A program made the translations under genes and the position numbers. A DNA stretch of 37,879 nt from assembly GCA_020631155.1 (NCBI GenBank), contig JAHDHV010000014.1, positions 1 to 37,879 of the forward strand. The letters run 5' to 3'. The notes beneath the pieces were generated by a model. The model made no database searches, was not told the DNA's origin, and saw only the letters and a list, made by a program, of their open reading frames with translations. Each line of letters opens with the position of its first letter. Position 1 is the stretch's first letter. Source of the stretch: Bacteroidota bacterium (lineage in GTDB: Bacteria > Bacteroidota > Bacteroidia > Chitinophagales > UBA2359). This document shows positions 17,909 to 27,766 of this stretch, piece by piece.

Positions 17909-18547
17909 CTTGTTGAATCAGTAGTTGAATGTTTATACCTTAGTAATTTTTAAATGATGCAAAGAAGATTTAGTTATTAGATTTTTTATAGCTAAAACTA
18001 AACCAAATTTATCCTACCATTTTCAAGCTCCCAAAAAATAGTCTTAGAGTGCTTACTTAAATGGTACAATTAGGGCTAGTGCTCATCAAGTTTTGGTCTA
18101 TTAAAACAATTCAAATGAAATCATTCTTTCAGTTAGTAAAAACTTTTCTATACAATACAAAACATTAATAATGAATGTATTATATCAAACATCTAAGACC
18201 GCATCATCACTTAAAATCAATCAGATTAATGCACTTTTTAACCATCATTTAGCGCAGAAACTCATTATTCTTTACTAAAACAACTTGTGTGCACTAAAGT
18301 AGTTGTTTGATTAAATCAAGATAACCAGTTAGCATAAATTGTGCTCAATATTCTTTGCAAAGAAAAAATTATTAGTAGAAAACCCTGTCTCTTGTAATTT
18401 TTTTTTACAAAAAATAGCACAACAATTTCTATAATAAGTACCTACACAAAATAAAGTGTGTTTTTTATACATAAGACATTGCAGACCAAAGCCCCAGCAC
18501 AAACTTAGGCGCACTTATATGGTGCGTGGCACTTAGAGATTGTCTTA
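17909..18547. other. Repeat-rich gap upstream of yfiR, first part
   Basis: No gene is seen. On the minus strand a -7-like TAAATTTG lies in the ~100 bp upstream of yfiR, with no clear -33 partner. A 14-bp perfect palindrome TTCTTTGCAAAGAA lies at 18351-18364. The remainder of the 1.6-kb gap up to the TonB receptor gene holds the mobile repeats listed separately. Confidence 0.4.
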
Positions 18548-18706
18548 GTAGTCAGTCAAGATAAAATTGACGATTGCTTTTGGCGTTTTTTGCTCCCTAG
18601 CTGTGTTACAAAGCCTCGCCGTAGCTTTGTATGCCTACGTTTTGCGCCTTGCTAGGGAACAAAAATCACTCAACAGCAACCCGTCATTTTAACGTTGACT
18701 AACTAC
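18548..18706 (+). mobile_element. MITE-like element M, copy 1 (159 bp)
   Basis: The element starts GTAGTCAGTCAA and ends TTGACTAACTAC, imperfect terminal inverted repeats that extend weakly inward (TAAAATTGACG against CGTCATTTTA; TTTTTGCTCCCTAG against CTAGGGAACAAAAA). It is flanked on both sides by TTA. The core contains TACAAAGC/GCTTTGTA arms. It carries no open frame, so it must be mobilised in trans. Copy 2 at 22181-22341 differs by four substitutions and a 2-base indel, which implies recent spread. Confidence 0.88.
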
Positions 18707-18746
18707 TTAGGCAAATTTCTGAAATAGAAAATTTGGTACATCTCGT

Positions 18747-18814
18747 TTTCAAATATCGCGTTTTTTGAGGTATATAGTAAAACTATAGCCCCTATAAAAA
18801 GGCGATATTTGAAA
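18747..18814. repeat. 68-bp inverted repeat
   Basis: TTTCAAATATCGC (18747-18759) pairs perfectly with 18802-18814, and an inner TATAGT/ACTATA pair brackets the centre. It starts 40 bp after element M copy 1. It could be a second tiny palindromic element; only one copy is in the window. Confidence 0.6.
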
Positions 18815-18948
18815 GCAAAAGACCTGTTTTTTAAATCAAAGCATCAACTCAAAACAACCTCTTATCATGTAGCGTAGTAGTTAGTTGTAAAGCAAAGCAG
18901 ACACTATCTATTAAGAAATGTTACAGTAATCAACTGAAACCATCATTT

Positions 18949-18999
18949 TAAGTGCCAAGCACTAATTAATTGTGCACAATTTTGTTCTAAAAAATTGAC
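18949..18999 (+). repeat. Dispersed repeat R1, partial copy C
   Basis: The first ~45 bases match R1 copies A and B (TAAGTGCCAAGCACTA then TTAATTGTGCACAATTTTGT). Similarity stops after TTCTAAAAAATT. It is a truncated copy within the cluster of repeats between the TonB receptor and yfiR genes. Confidence 0.8.
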
Positions 19000-19495
19000 T
19001 TTCATTCTTTTAATCAAACAAAGAGTCCCGTTTAATTATTGTGTAGTACTAAGTACCTTAACATTCCCCAAAAACTATATTTATCTCTAAAAAATTAGAT
19101 TTTTTTAAAAAAGCCTATAGTAATTAGGTAATTCATTATTTCCGCATTACTAAGATAGTATATCCACTAAAAAAAAGTAATTTGTTATATGCACTGCTCT
19201 ACTAAATTAGGTAAGCCATAGGCCATTTAGTTAGAGTAGTGTTTAGATAAAAAAGTTTAATAATCTATATCAAAAAGTTTGTCAGAAAGTTGTAAGTTTT
19301 TCACCTACAATACCAATGCACTCTTTTTGAACGTTTTTTTAGACTAAAAAAGTGCTAATTAGATACAAACCTTGTTGATAAACTGAAAAATAACTGTATT
19401 TGTTTACAAACAAGTCCATGAATTTTAAAGAGCTTTTATCAAGATAGTCAAATAAATGTACAATTTTTTTTTCTTATTTTATACTTAACTCTTAG

Positions 19496-21625
19496 TTAAT
19501 AATACTTAAAAATGACTTTGGTATGTAATTGTCTGCCTATTTGCAGCAATTGCCTAGGCCCTGTTTGCAGCACATTAGGCTGATAAAAGTTTGTTCCTAG
19601 CACATCATTGACTGTTCCCATAAACTGCATTCCTAGTTTTTTGAAGCGTAATTCTTTGGTAGATAATGTGAAATTAAGTCTAGTTTTTGAGGGCAATGCA
19701 ATGGGTGTTGTAATAAATGGGTTGCCATGTGTTGTTTCAATGGCAGGATAATAATTAAGACGTGTATTTACCTGAATAGTGGGTGTGATTCTGTAAGTAA
19801 ATGCCAAGCTTGCACGTTGTGGATACAAATTTGTGCCATTGCTCGCATGTGTATAAGCATAACTCAAGCGCGCGCTTGCCCTTTTGATTCGATAACGGAA
19901 TTGTACTTCAAGACCACTAACACTGGTATTGTTGGCTTCATTTTTCCACTCATTAGTTGTCTCATCTTTTATAATATTATTACTAATGATGCCATGATAT
20001 AAAGAAACATCTGCTTCTACTGCTTTATTAAGCCGATGCATGATGTTTACTTCTGTATTATGGATAACACTGGGTTTCAGTGATTTAGCTGTTGTTGAGC
20101 CATCAGTTGGTGTTAATTCCAAAATAGTAGGTTCTCGGTATCCTTGATTAAAGAAAGCCTTTAAATAGGTTTGTTTGAGTGGTTGATAAATCATTCCTGC
20201 TTTGAAGTTAGTCAAAAAGCCATAATTGCTATTGTGTGTTGCTCGCCCACCTACAATGACAAAAAACTTATCTTCCAAAAAAGCTTTTTCCAATTGAAGA
20301 AAAGCGGTATGTGTTGTGTATTGGAAAAAAGGCAAGCGACTTGGATTGCCGTCTGTTGTCCAAAAGTTATTAGGCAATGGAAAATTATATACATCTGTGG
20401 TATTGACTAAATCGCTGTATTCAAAATTATATCCTGTGTGTATGCAAAAATGTTTATCTAAAAAAGTATTAAAATAGGTATAGAAACGATGTCGTTTAGA
20501 GCCATTTAATGAATGATCGGAGTAATCTAGGGCAAAATGGTTGTTAATTTCCGTTTCATCCAGGGGGATAGTTCGCCCACCATCACCAAATAATTCCTCA
20601 AAATAGGTCGTATTAATGTCATAGCGATACAGCTCCCCTTTTATTTTCTCTTGATAATATTGATATTCTAAATGCAGTAGATGTTTGCCCTGAAAACGAT
20701 GTTGCCAGCCTAGATAATACAAGCCAAAATTGCGTTGGTCGGTATTGTGGTTGTCATTCTGCAAATTAACATATTGTAATCCTTTATTACCTGAGTGATT
20801 AAGGTAATAATCTACCCCACCATAAAAGCTTTTGTACTTGGCGTTCACAGAAATAGGAATACCTAAACCGCTATTGGCATAAGTTACATTTGTTGTATTC
20901 ATTCCATTAGCAAAATTAGGAAATCCTTCTGAAAATAAGGTTGTATCTTGGACAAAATCTGTAAAATCCCTGCCTGTTGTATGATAAGCCCTTGCATTCA
21001 CATTCACATACACCTGCCCTACTTTTTTGGCCATTACCAAGCTCACTGCCTTCCGACCTTGTGAGCCAGCTTCCACAGCAACCTCCATAGTTTCATAGTT
21101 TTTAGAGGCGTTTTTGGTAATCACATTCACTACCCCTGAATAAGCATTAGCACCATATTGTACGCCTTGCGGTCCTTGTGTAATTTCTATGCGGCTGATG
21201 TTGTGGGTAGCAAATTGATGACTTATAAATGCTTGGGCATTACTCAAACTTCGCATTTCCCGTCCGTTGATCAACAATAATAATTTATCAAAATTACCTG
21301 CAATACCGCGTTGCTCTCCTGTTCTAAAAAAACCATTATCAATGGTACTCATACCGGGAATATCGTCTAGTATATCTTCTAAATTATAGTAGCCTCCATT
21401 GATTATTTCTTTTTCATCAAAACGGAAAATAGTGGCGGTTCGCAAATTATCATCCGCATCCACCACACTTAATACGTTGACTTCCATCAAATCCTCCAGT
21501 TTCATTTCTAGCATATCAAAAATAGACAAATCAATATCCTCATCCTGTGCCATAACAAAGGAAGGAAACAGTGTACAAAAGGCTATTGCTATTAAGGTCA
21601 GTATATAATGTAACGATACGTTCAT
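19496..21625 (-). CDS. TonB-dependent outer-membrane receptor
   Basis: A Sec signal peptide ends at SFVMAQ. An acidic TonB-box-like region follows (MLEMKLEDLMEVNVLSVVDA), then a plug domain (about 60-175: TATIFRFDEKEIINGGYYNL, LLLINGREMRSL, ISRIEITQGPQGVQYGANAY, SGVVNVITK) and a ~530-residue beta barrel ending in the aromatic strand HTKVIFKYY. It lacks the carboxypeptidase-like N-terminal domain of SusC proteins and is the classical ~700-residue type. Its VLSV-DADDN leader resembles receptors encoded next to DUF4154 (YfiR) genes, and the next genes on this strand are YfiR and a histidine kinase, so uptake or sensing is probably linked to them. The ligand cannot be read from sequence. A 1.6-kb repeat-filled gap now separates it from yfiR. 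Confidence 0.92.
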   Translation of the reverse strand: MNVSLHYILTLIAIAFCTLFPSFVMAQDEDIDLSIFDMLEMKLEDLMEVNVLSVVDADDNLRTATIFRFDEKEIINGGYYNLEDILDDIPGMSTIDNGFFRTGEQRGIAGNFDKLLLLINGREMRSLSNAQAFISHQFATHNISRIEITQGPQGVQYGANAYSGVVNVITKNASKNYETMEVAVEAGSQGRKAVSLVMAKKVGQVYVNVNARAYHTTGRDFTDFVQDTTLFSEGFPNFANGMNTTNVTYANSGLGIPISVNAKYKSFYGGVDYYLNHSGNKGLQYVNLQNDNHNTDQRNFGLYYLGWQHRFQGKHLLHLEYQYYQEKIKGELYRYDINTTYFEELFGDGGRTIPLDETEINNHFALDYSDHSLNGSKRHRFYTYFNTFLDKHFCIHTGYNFEYSDLVNTTDVYNFPLPNNFWTTDGNPSRLPFFQYTTHTAFLQLEKAFLEDKFFVIVGGRATHNSNYGFLTNFKAGMIYQPLKQTYLKAFFNQGYREPTILELTPTDGSTTAKSLKPSVIHNTEVNIMHRLNKAVEADVSLYHGIISNNIIKDETTNEWKNEANNTSVSGLEVQFRYRIKRASARLSYAYTHASNGTNLYPQRASLAFTYRITPTIQVNTRLNYYPAIETTHGNPFITTPIALPSKTRLNFTLSTKELRFKKLGMQFMGTVNDVLGTNFYQPNVLQTGPRQLLQIGRQLHTKVIFKYY

Positions 21626-21724
21626 AATGTTTAGGATTAAATGTAGTTGGTGTGTTTAATAAATAAACAATCACTAAACTGTTTCCGTTTGTTGTGTTTA
21701 TTTTTTATTTGGTATTTGAAGGAG

Positions 21725-21732
21725 CAAAGATT
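21725..21732 (-). promoter_or_regulatory. Candidate -7 box of the TonB receptor gene
   Basis: AATCTTTG on the minus strand is one base off the TAnnTTTG consensus and would give a leader of about 95 bases. No clear -33 element is seen. Confidence 0.3.
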
Positions 21733-22180
21733 TTGTATCTCTCATTTTTTTCATAAACTTGGGAATCTATTAATTTAGTTAAATTAAACAAATGTAGCAA
21801 CTATAAAAATCATCAAAAAGTGTTCCTAAAATATTTTTGTCAATTAAACATAGGTCTAACACATTAAAAACAATTATCTATTTTTATTATTTTCCAAGCA
21901 AATCAAGCAACCATTTAGGGCATCCTATTCGTCCTTATTGAAATAAGGTTTACACATCACATCGTATACCTATCTGTAAAATAAACAGCTTAATGTAATC
22001 TATTTGTTTATTTTCCCATCCACTGACTTAGACTTTGAACATTTTTGCTTACCTTAGACACATCATCTGATAATTAATCATAAACTTTTACAAAAAACAT
22101 ATAACATAACAAAAAACACTAATTAAAATTTAGTCTATGTAATTATAATTTAAGGAATAATAAAGTTCCATTTATACTAA

Positions 22181-22341
22181 GTAGTCAGTCAAGATAAAAT
22201 TGACGATTGCTTTTGGCGTTTTTTGCTCCCTAGTTGTGTTACAAAGCCTCGCCGTAGCTTTGGCTATGCCTACGTTTTGTGCCTTGCTAGGGAACAAAAA
22301 TCACTCAACATCAACCCGTCATTTTAACATTGACTAACTAC
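22181..22341 (+). mobile_element. MITE-like element M, copy 2 (161 bp)
   Basis: Same element and orientation as 18548-18706. It is flanked by TAA on both sides (22178-22180 and 22342-22344), so both copies fit a 3-bp TNA target duplication. The 2-base length difference is a GC insertion near the centre. The rest of the 21626-22757 gap holds the R2 copy 3 and AT-rich DNA without a gene. Confidence 0.88.
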
Positions 22342-22599
22342 TAAGACTAATTTCAAACAAATAGAGCATTTTATATAAAAAACGTAGACAATAAGTGGTA
22401 TGTTTCATTCTCCTCTAACACTTAAATTTCTAAAATCACCTTTTAGCTGTTAGAAATTGAGGAGCAGTAGTGAGCAATGACAAATTACTTTTTGATTTTC
22501 TTAATGGGTATAAGTTCTTGTTTTTTAACTGACTACATGCCATAGAATTAGGCAAAAATCATGCATAAAAAATTATCCAATCAGAGAATTAGTCTCATT

Positions 22600-22689
22600 A
22601 CGAATTGCTGTTCTACGAATCACCCATCTACAATTACTAAAGTAAATACAAACTATTTGGCTGAATCGTACAGTATTTGAAACTTACCC
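22600..22689 (+). repeat. Dispersed ~90-bp repeat R2, copy 3
   Basis: A more diverged copy: CTACGAATCACCCATCTACA, then ACAAACTATTTGGCTGAA and ACAGTATTTGAAACTTACCC. It ends 68 bp before the SusC start codon. Confidence 0.65.
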
Positions 22690-22757
22690 AAGTCTACACT
22701 AGCATTAAAAATATATAAATCATACTATTTTCTTTTAAACAACCAAAAAACACAAGT

Positions 22758-25700
22758 ATGAAGAAGATTTATGTTTTTTTTGCGCTATTATTTATGTGTA
22801 GTCATACATATATAATGGCGCAGGTGCCCGGCGAGATAAAGCGCGCAGAAGATGGCACTCGTACTGTTTCAGGTACGTTAGTTAACAATGAAGGGGAGCC
22901 ATTAGTTGGTGCAACTGTTGTTGTAACAGGTACTACTACAGGTACTGTAACCGACTTAGACGGTAATTACTCTTTGGAAGTGCCTGCTGATACTAAGTCT
23001 ATCACCATTAGTTCAGTAGGATTTCAAACAACCGAAGTGGAGCTAGGAGCCGAAAACGTCATCAACTTAACGATGAAGGAAGGTTTAGAGCTTCAAGAAA
23101 TGGTTGTTACTGCCCTGGGTATTTCCCGCGAAAAGCGAGCATTAGGCTATGCTGTTCAAGAAGTAAAAGGTGAGGCTGTTGCTCAATCAGGTCAAACCAA
23201 CACTGTAACTGCCCTACAAGGAAGAATATCAGGGGTACAAATCAACCAGTCTGATGGAACTCCGGGTGCTGGCTCGTCTATTAAAGTTAGAGGTAGCAAC
23301 TCTGTTGGTTGGGGGGCGAATAATCAGCCTTTGTTTGTTATTGATGGGGTACCTATAGATAACGGCTTTCAGGAGTCTGGTGATCCAGCAAACCTACAAA
23401 ACAACTTATTAAATGGTGTTTCTACGTCTAATAGAGCCATAGACATTAACCCTGATGATATTGAGACCATGTCCGTTTTAAAAGGGGCAGCAGCAGCAGC
23501 CTTATATGGATTACGTGCTTTAAATGGGGTGGTATTAATTACAACCAAAGCAGGTACTAGAAAAAGCGGTGTTCGAGTAAATGTAAGTTCAGATATCGCT
23601 TTTGAAGAAGTAAGCCGTATACCTGATGTACAGCAAACCTATGGTCAGGGTTCTGCTGGAGCTTATAATAATCAAAGTTCACTATCTTGGGGCCCTCGAG
23701 TATCTGAAATGGGAGAAGTAGAAAATGTATTGGGTGAGTTGGTAACGCCTCAAATCTATGACAATATCAGCCCTTTCTTTGAAACAGGTGTTGCTATAAA
23801 CAATGCAATTAATGTTTCTGGTGGTAGTGATGTTGCTGATTTTTATGTATCCTTCTCCAACCACAATCACGATGGAGTGATTCCTACCTCAACTTTTGGC
23901 AGAAGAACCGCAAAAGTATCTGGTTCTATAGATGTTTTTAAAGATTTAACCATAGGTGCTGCCCTTAATTATGCGAATTCTGGTGGTAATCGTATTCAAA
24001 AAGGCAGTAATTTATCCAATCCTTTATTTACTGTATATCCTGCTCCTATCACTTACGATCTACATGGTCTACCTTTTGAGGATGCTAATAATGAGTTTTT
24101 GCAAGTTCACTATCGTTCCAGATTTGACAATCCTCACTGGTCAAATAAACACAATTCCTTTGTAGATAATGTAGACAGACTATTTGGAAATATTAACTTT
24201 AACTACAAACCTTTAGATTGGCTATCTGTTAGATATACCATTGGTACAGATTTGTTTGTAGATAAAAGAAAAGAAGTTTTATCATTGGGTGCGGGCGAAA
24301 CAGATGGAAGAACAGCAGAACCTTCTGGCGGCTCGATTGCAGAACGTAGAATTTTTAGTAGAGAGATTAACTCCGATTTGATCGTTACTGCTGATAGACA
24401 AATTGGTGATGACCTCAGAGCAACCGTAAGAGTGGGGAATAATGTTAACGCTCAAACATCCACTGATGTATATACCAAAGGCATAGGTATTAGTATTGGG
24501 GGATTTGATAATATTTCTAATACTTCTACTCCTTTGATTTATGAAAGTACTAGCGAGAAAAGAATTATTGGTTTATGGGCAGATGCACAATTTGATTTTA
24601 AACGTATGATCTACTTAGGATTAAGTGCTAGAAACGACTGGTCTTCTACCCTCCCTGGGAAATCCTTTTTCTATCCTGGTGTTAACCTTGGCTTTGTATT
24701 CACAGAACCACTCGGTTTAACAGATAGCAAAATCCTTTCCTTTGGTAAAATTAGAGCAAGTTGGGCACAAGTTGGGCAAGATGCTCCTATTTATGCAACA
24801 CAAACTACTTATGCAGCTCCTACACCGGGTAGTGGTTTTTTAGGCAATAATTTAGCTTTCCCAGTTTCAGGTATTAATGCTTTTGAATTTGGCAATAGTG
24901 CAGGGAACCCAGACTTAGATCCTCAAAATGAAACTTCTTGGGAAATTGGAGCCGATCTTAAATTTTTCCAAAATAGAGTTGGTTTAGATGTTACGTATTA
25001 TGATAAAGTAGCAACCAACCAAATACTCAACGCTTCTACTCCTGCATCAACAGGTATTACCAGTTATATCATTAATGCAGGTAAAATAACCAATAAAGGT
25101 CTGGAACTTACTTTAAATGTAACTCCTATTGAAACTAGAGATTTAGCATGGGACTTGACTTTTAATTATGCTGCCAATAGAGGCAAAGTTGTTGAGTTGA
25201 CTGATGGAGTTGAATTTTCTCCCTTAGGTGGTTTTTCTTCTATTGGAACTCGTTTGGTGCCAGGCCAAGCAATTAGTGTTATTTGGGGGACACCTTATTT
25301 AAGAGATGATAGCGGCAATATTATTATTGATGACCGACCAACCATTGGCGGTAGCCCTAATCCTAGTTATGGAATGCCTGTTGATTCTCCAGAGCAAGGT
25401 ATTGTAGGGATTACACAAGCTGACTGGATAGGCGGCTTAGGAAGTAGATTAACCTATAAAGGATTAACCTTTGGTTTGCAATTCACCACCCGACAAGGGG
25501 GCGATCGCTACTCAGGTAATAACCGCTTAATGAAATTATATGGACAAGCTGCGGTAACTGAAGATAGGGAAACACCTATTGTTGTAAGTGGGGTAAAAGG
25601 GCATTTAGATGCCAATAATGAATTGGTAAGTTCTGGAGAAGCAAATGATATTGCTATTACACCTGGGCAGCAATTCTGGTTCTCTGAAATGGATGCTATT

Positions 25701-25967
25701 GATGAGTCTAGTGTTTATGATGCAAGTTTTATCCGTTTATCAGAAGTTTCTTTAGCTTATGATTTTGGCACCTTATTACGCCGCAATAATTTCATCAAAG
25801 GTATGGAAGTATTTTTACGCGCCAATAACCTTTTGTTGATTACAGATTATCCTAATTTTGATCCTGAAACTAACTTAGGAGGAGCTAATTCTAACTTTGA
25901 AGGTTTTGAATATATGAACTTACCCAACACTAGAAGAATTGGTGGTGGTGTTAGATTATCGTTCTAA
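22758..25967 (+). CDS. SusC/RagA-type TonB-linked outer-membrane transporter
   Basis: A Sec signal ends near YIMAQ. A carboxypeptidase-D-regulatory-like domain follows (about 37-110: VSGTLVNNEGEPLVGATVVV, then GTVTDLDGNYSLEVP and ISSVGFQTTEV), then the SusC-specific leader LQEMVVTALGISREKRALGY, the plug (ALQGRISGVQINQSDGTPGA, IRVRG-like IKVRGSNS, PLFVIDGVPIDNG, ETMSVLKGAAAAALYG, NGVVLITTKAG) and a long beta barrel ending RIGGGVRLSF. At 1069 residues it is a full-length member. With the SusD-like lipoprotein 45 bp downstream it should form a lidded importer for oligosaccharides or peptides across the outer membrane. No degradative enzyme, sigma or anti-sigma gene is adjacent, so the substrate is unknown. 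Confidence 0.97.
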   Translation: MKKIYVFFALLFMCSHTYIMAQVPGEIKRAEDGTRTVSGTLVNNEGEPLVGATVVVTGTTTGTVTDLDGNYSLEVPADTKSITISSVGFQTTEVELGAENVINLTMKEGLELQEMVVTALGISREKRALGYAVQEVKGEAVAQSGQTNTVTALQGRISGVQINQSDGTPGAGSSIKVRGSNSVGWGANNQPLFVIDGVPIDNGFQESGDPANLQNNLLNGVSTSNRAIDINPDDIETMSVLKGAAAAALYGLRALNGVVLITTKAGTRKSGVRVNVSSDIAFEEVSRIPDVQQTYGQGSAGAYNNQSSLSWGPRVSEMGEVENVLGELVTPQIYDNISPFFETGVAINNAINVSGGSDVADFYVSFSNHNHDGVIPTSTFGRRTAKVSGSIDVFKDLTIGAALNYANSGGNRIQKGSNLSNPLFTVYPAPITYDLHGLPFEDANNEFLQVHYRSRFDNPHWSNKHNSFVDNVDRLFGNINFNYKPLDWLSVRYTIGTDLFVDKRKEVLSLGAGETDGRTAEPSGGSIAERRIFSREINSDLIVTADRQIGDDLRATVRVGNNVNAQTSTDVYTKGIGISIGGFDNISNTSTPLIYESTSEKRIIGLWADAQFDFKRMIYLGLSARNDWSSTLPGKSFFYPGVNLGFVFTEPLGLTDSKILSFGKIRASWAQVGQDAPIYATQTTYAAPTPGSGFLGNNLAFPVSGINAFEFGNSAGNPDLDPQNETSWEIGADLKFFQNRVGLDVTYYDKVATNQILNASTPASTGITSYIINAGKITNKGLELTLNVTPIETRDLAWDLTFNYAANRGKVVELTDGVEFSPLGGFSSIGTRLVPGQAISVIWGTPYLRDDSGNIIIDDRPTIGGSPNPSYGMPVDSPEQGIVGITQADWIGGLGSRLTYKGLTFGLQFTTRQGGDRYSGNNRLMKLYGQAAVTEDRETPIVVSGVKGHLDANNELVSSGEANDIAITPGQQFWFSEMDAIDESSVYDASFIRLSEVSLAYDFGTLLRRNNFIKGMEVFLRANNLLLITDYPNFDPETNLGGANSNFEGFEYMNLPNTRRIGGGVRLSF

Positions 25968-26012
25968 ATACCTCTAATAAAATTGTTAATTAATCATTAA
26001 AAAGAATAAAAA

Positions 26013-27410
26013 GTGAACAAATTTAAATCAATTATATTATGGGGTATATTATTATGGTTACTACCCCTAACCGCCTGTGAAGAAACCTTTACAGAAATAA
26101 ACACAGACCCTAACGATCCTGTTGATGTTCCCCTAAATCTAATTTTGCCTAGTGCTCAGGCAAATACAGCTTTTAGTGTACTAGGGGCAGACCTTTCTTG
26201 GTATGCTTCTCTTTGGGTACAACATACTTCAGGTATCTGGAATCAAATGTTTTCGGCAGATCGTTTAGAAATCCAAGACGACTTAGTCAATAATACGTGG
26301 AATGGAGCTTTATATGCAGGTTCTATGATGGATTTGAAAATCATGATAGATAAAGCTACCGAAGGAAGTTTACCGGGCTACTTAGGTGTTGCTAAAATTT
26401 TAATGGCTTATAATCTAGCCATTACCACAGATGCTTGGGGGCGCGTACCTTATAGTCAAGCTTTTCAACTGACAGAAAATCTAAAGCCTGCTTACGATAA
26501 CCAACAAGATTTGTATAATACCATTCAAACTTTATTAAGTGATGGAGTTACTCACTTACAAGAATCAGGAGCGGCATTACCGGGTTCTGAAGATTTAATT
26601 TATGGTGGTAGTAATAGTGCATGGATAAAAGCTGCTCGCGCTTTACAAGCTCGTTATCATCTTCGATTAACAAAAAGAGATGAGGCAGGCTCTGCTCAAA
26701 GAGCCCTAGATGCCATTAGCGCAGGAGCTTTTGAAAGCAGTGCTGATGATATGCTCTATGCTACTTATAGCGCGGGTAATCCTTGGTGGCAATTTTCTAA
26801 TGGACGTAAACAACATGCCATTAGTACAACCCTTGTAGATATTTTATCTGGCCTTAATGATCCACGTTTACCTATTTATGGTAGACCCATTGGTGGTGAA
26901 GTATTAGGCGCGCCTAATGCAGTAGCCGATCAAGATCAATCTTTTGAACAATATTCTTGGCCGTATGATTTGGCTGCAGAATCCACGCCTTTGGAAATGA
27001 TGACTTTTATTGAGCAAAAATTTATTGAAGCAGAAGCCAATTTTAGACTGGGCAATCCTGAAGCTGCCAATGCTGCTTATGAAACAGCAGTATTAGCGTC
27101 TTTAGCCAAAAATGGTGTTGCTCAGGAAGATATAGATACCTATATTGCTCAAACAGAAGTATTCCCCGGACAAAATGGTATGACATTAGAACGTATTATC
27201 ACCCAAAAATACATTTCCCAATATCTACAACAGTCTATAGAAGCCTATAATGATTGGCGTAGAACTAATATTCCAGCTTTATCTAATCCACTAGGAGACA
27301 TTCCACGCCGTTTTCCTTATCCTGTTTCAGAAAAAGATACCAATGGCGAAAATGTACCAAGTGCAACGATTAATGCAGGTGTTTGGTGGGATGATGGTAC
27401 AGAAGATTAA
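26013..27410 (+). CDS. SusD/RagB-type surface lipoprotein
   Basis: The signal peptide ends in a lipobox LPLTAC (C22) followed by acidic EE, a common surface-export signature in Bacteroidota. The mature protein begins FTEINTDPNDPVDVP, typical of the SusD-like_2 group, and has the Trp/Tyr-rich helical body with YNLAITTDAWGRVPYSQAFQ and FIEAEANFRLGNPEAANAAY near the C-terminus. It caps the SusC transporter and captures ligand. It starts with GTG at 26013, 45 bp after the SusC stop; no ATG nearby would keep the signal peptide. The two genes are one operon. Confidence 0.95.
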   Translation: MNKFKSIILWGILLWLLPLTACEETFTEINTDPNDPVDVPLNLILPSAQANTAFSVLGADLSWYASLWVQHTSGIWNQMFSADRLEIQDDLVNNTWNGALYAGSMMDLKIMIDKATEGSLPGYLGVAKILMAYNLAITTDAWGRVPYSQAFQLTENLKPAYDNQQDLYNTIQTLLSDGVTHLQESGAALPGSEDLIYGGSNSAWIKAARALQARYHLRLTKRDEAGSAQRALDAISAGAFESSADDMLYATYSAGNPWWQFSNGRKQHAISTTLVDILSGLNDPRLPIYGRPIGGEVLGAPNAVADQDQSFEQYSWPYDLAAESTPLEMMTFIEQKFIEAEANFRLGNPEAANAAYETAVLASLAKNGVAQEDIDTYIAQTEVFPGQNGMTLERIITQKYISQYLQQSIEAYNDWRRTNIPALSNPLGDIPRRFPYPVSEKDTNGENVPSATINAGVWWDDGTED

Positions 27411-27423
27411 ATTGTTTTAAGGT

Positions 27424-27602
27424 TTTTAGAGTTTGGAAAGTTGCAAAGTTATAAGGTTTTAAAGTTTTTTATTTTTAAAATAAATTTTAAAAACAAGGCC
27501 TATTTTTTTGTTAATTAAAGGTATACAAATTTTAATTAAATTGTTATTATTTTAGTCAATAAAATAAAAGGCGAAAACCTAACTTAGCTCCAAACTCTAA
27601 AA
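27424..27602. repeat. Inverted pair of a short intergenic repeat
   Basis: TTTTAGAGTTTGGA (27424-27437) is repeated inverted at 27589-27602. The same word occurs at 31923-31934 and, shortened, just after the M1 peptidase stop. Words such as AGGTTTTAAAGTT also recur within this 356-bp gap. No gene is seen. Confidence 0.6.
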
Positions 27603-27766
27603 GGTTTAGTAGGTTTTAAAGTTGTAAAGTTTTCCACATATTAAATTAATCATTAATTATTGTTTAAAAAGTTGGAATTCAACAAATAACTAAAGTATTA
27701 AGATTTTCTAAACCTCAAAACAGTCAAATTATTAAGCACTTTTCTATTATAAAAAACTCAAAAAAA

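Noticed and set aside
22600-22757. Promoter for susC within repeat R2 (CAGTATTTG)
   Set aside because: The word misses the TAnnTTTG spacing and the TTTG upstream is only 14 bases away instead of about 19-21.
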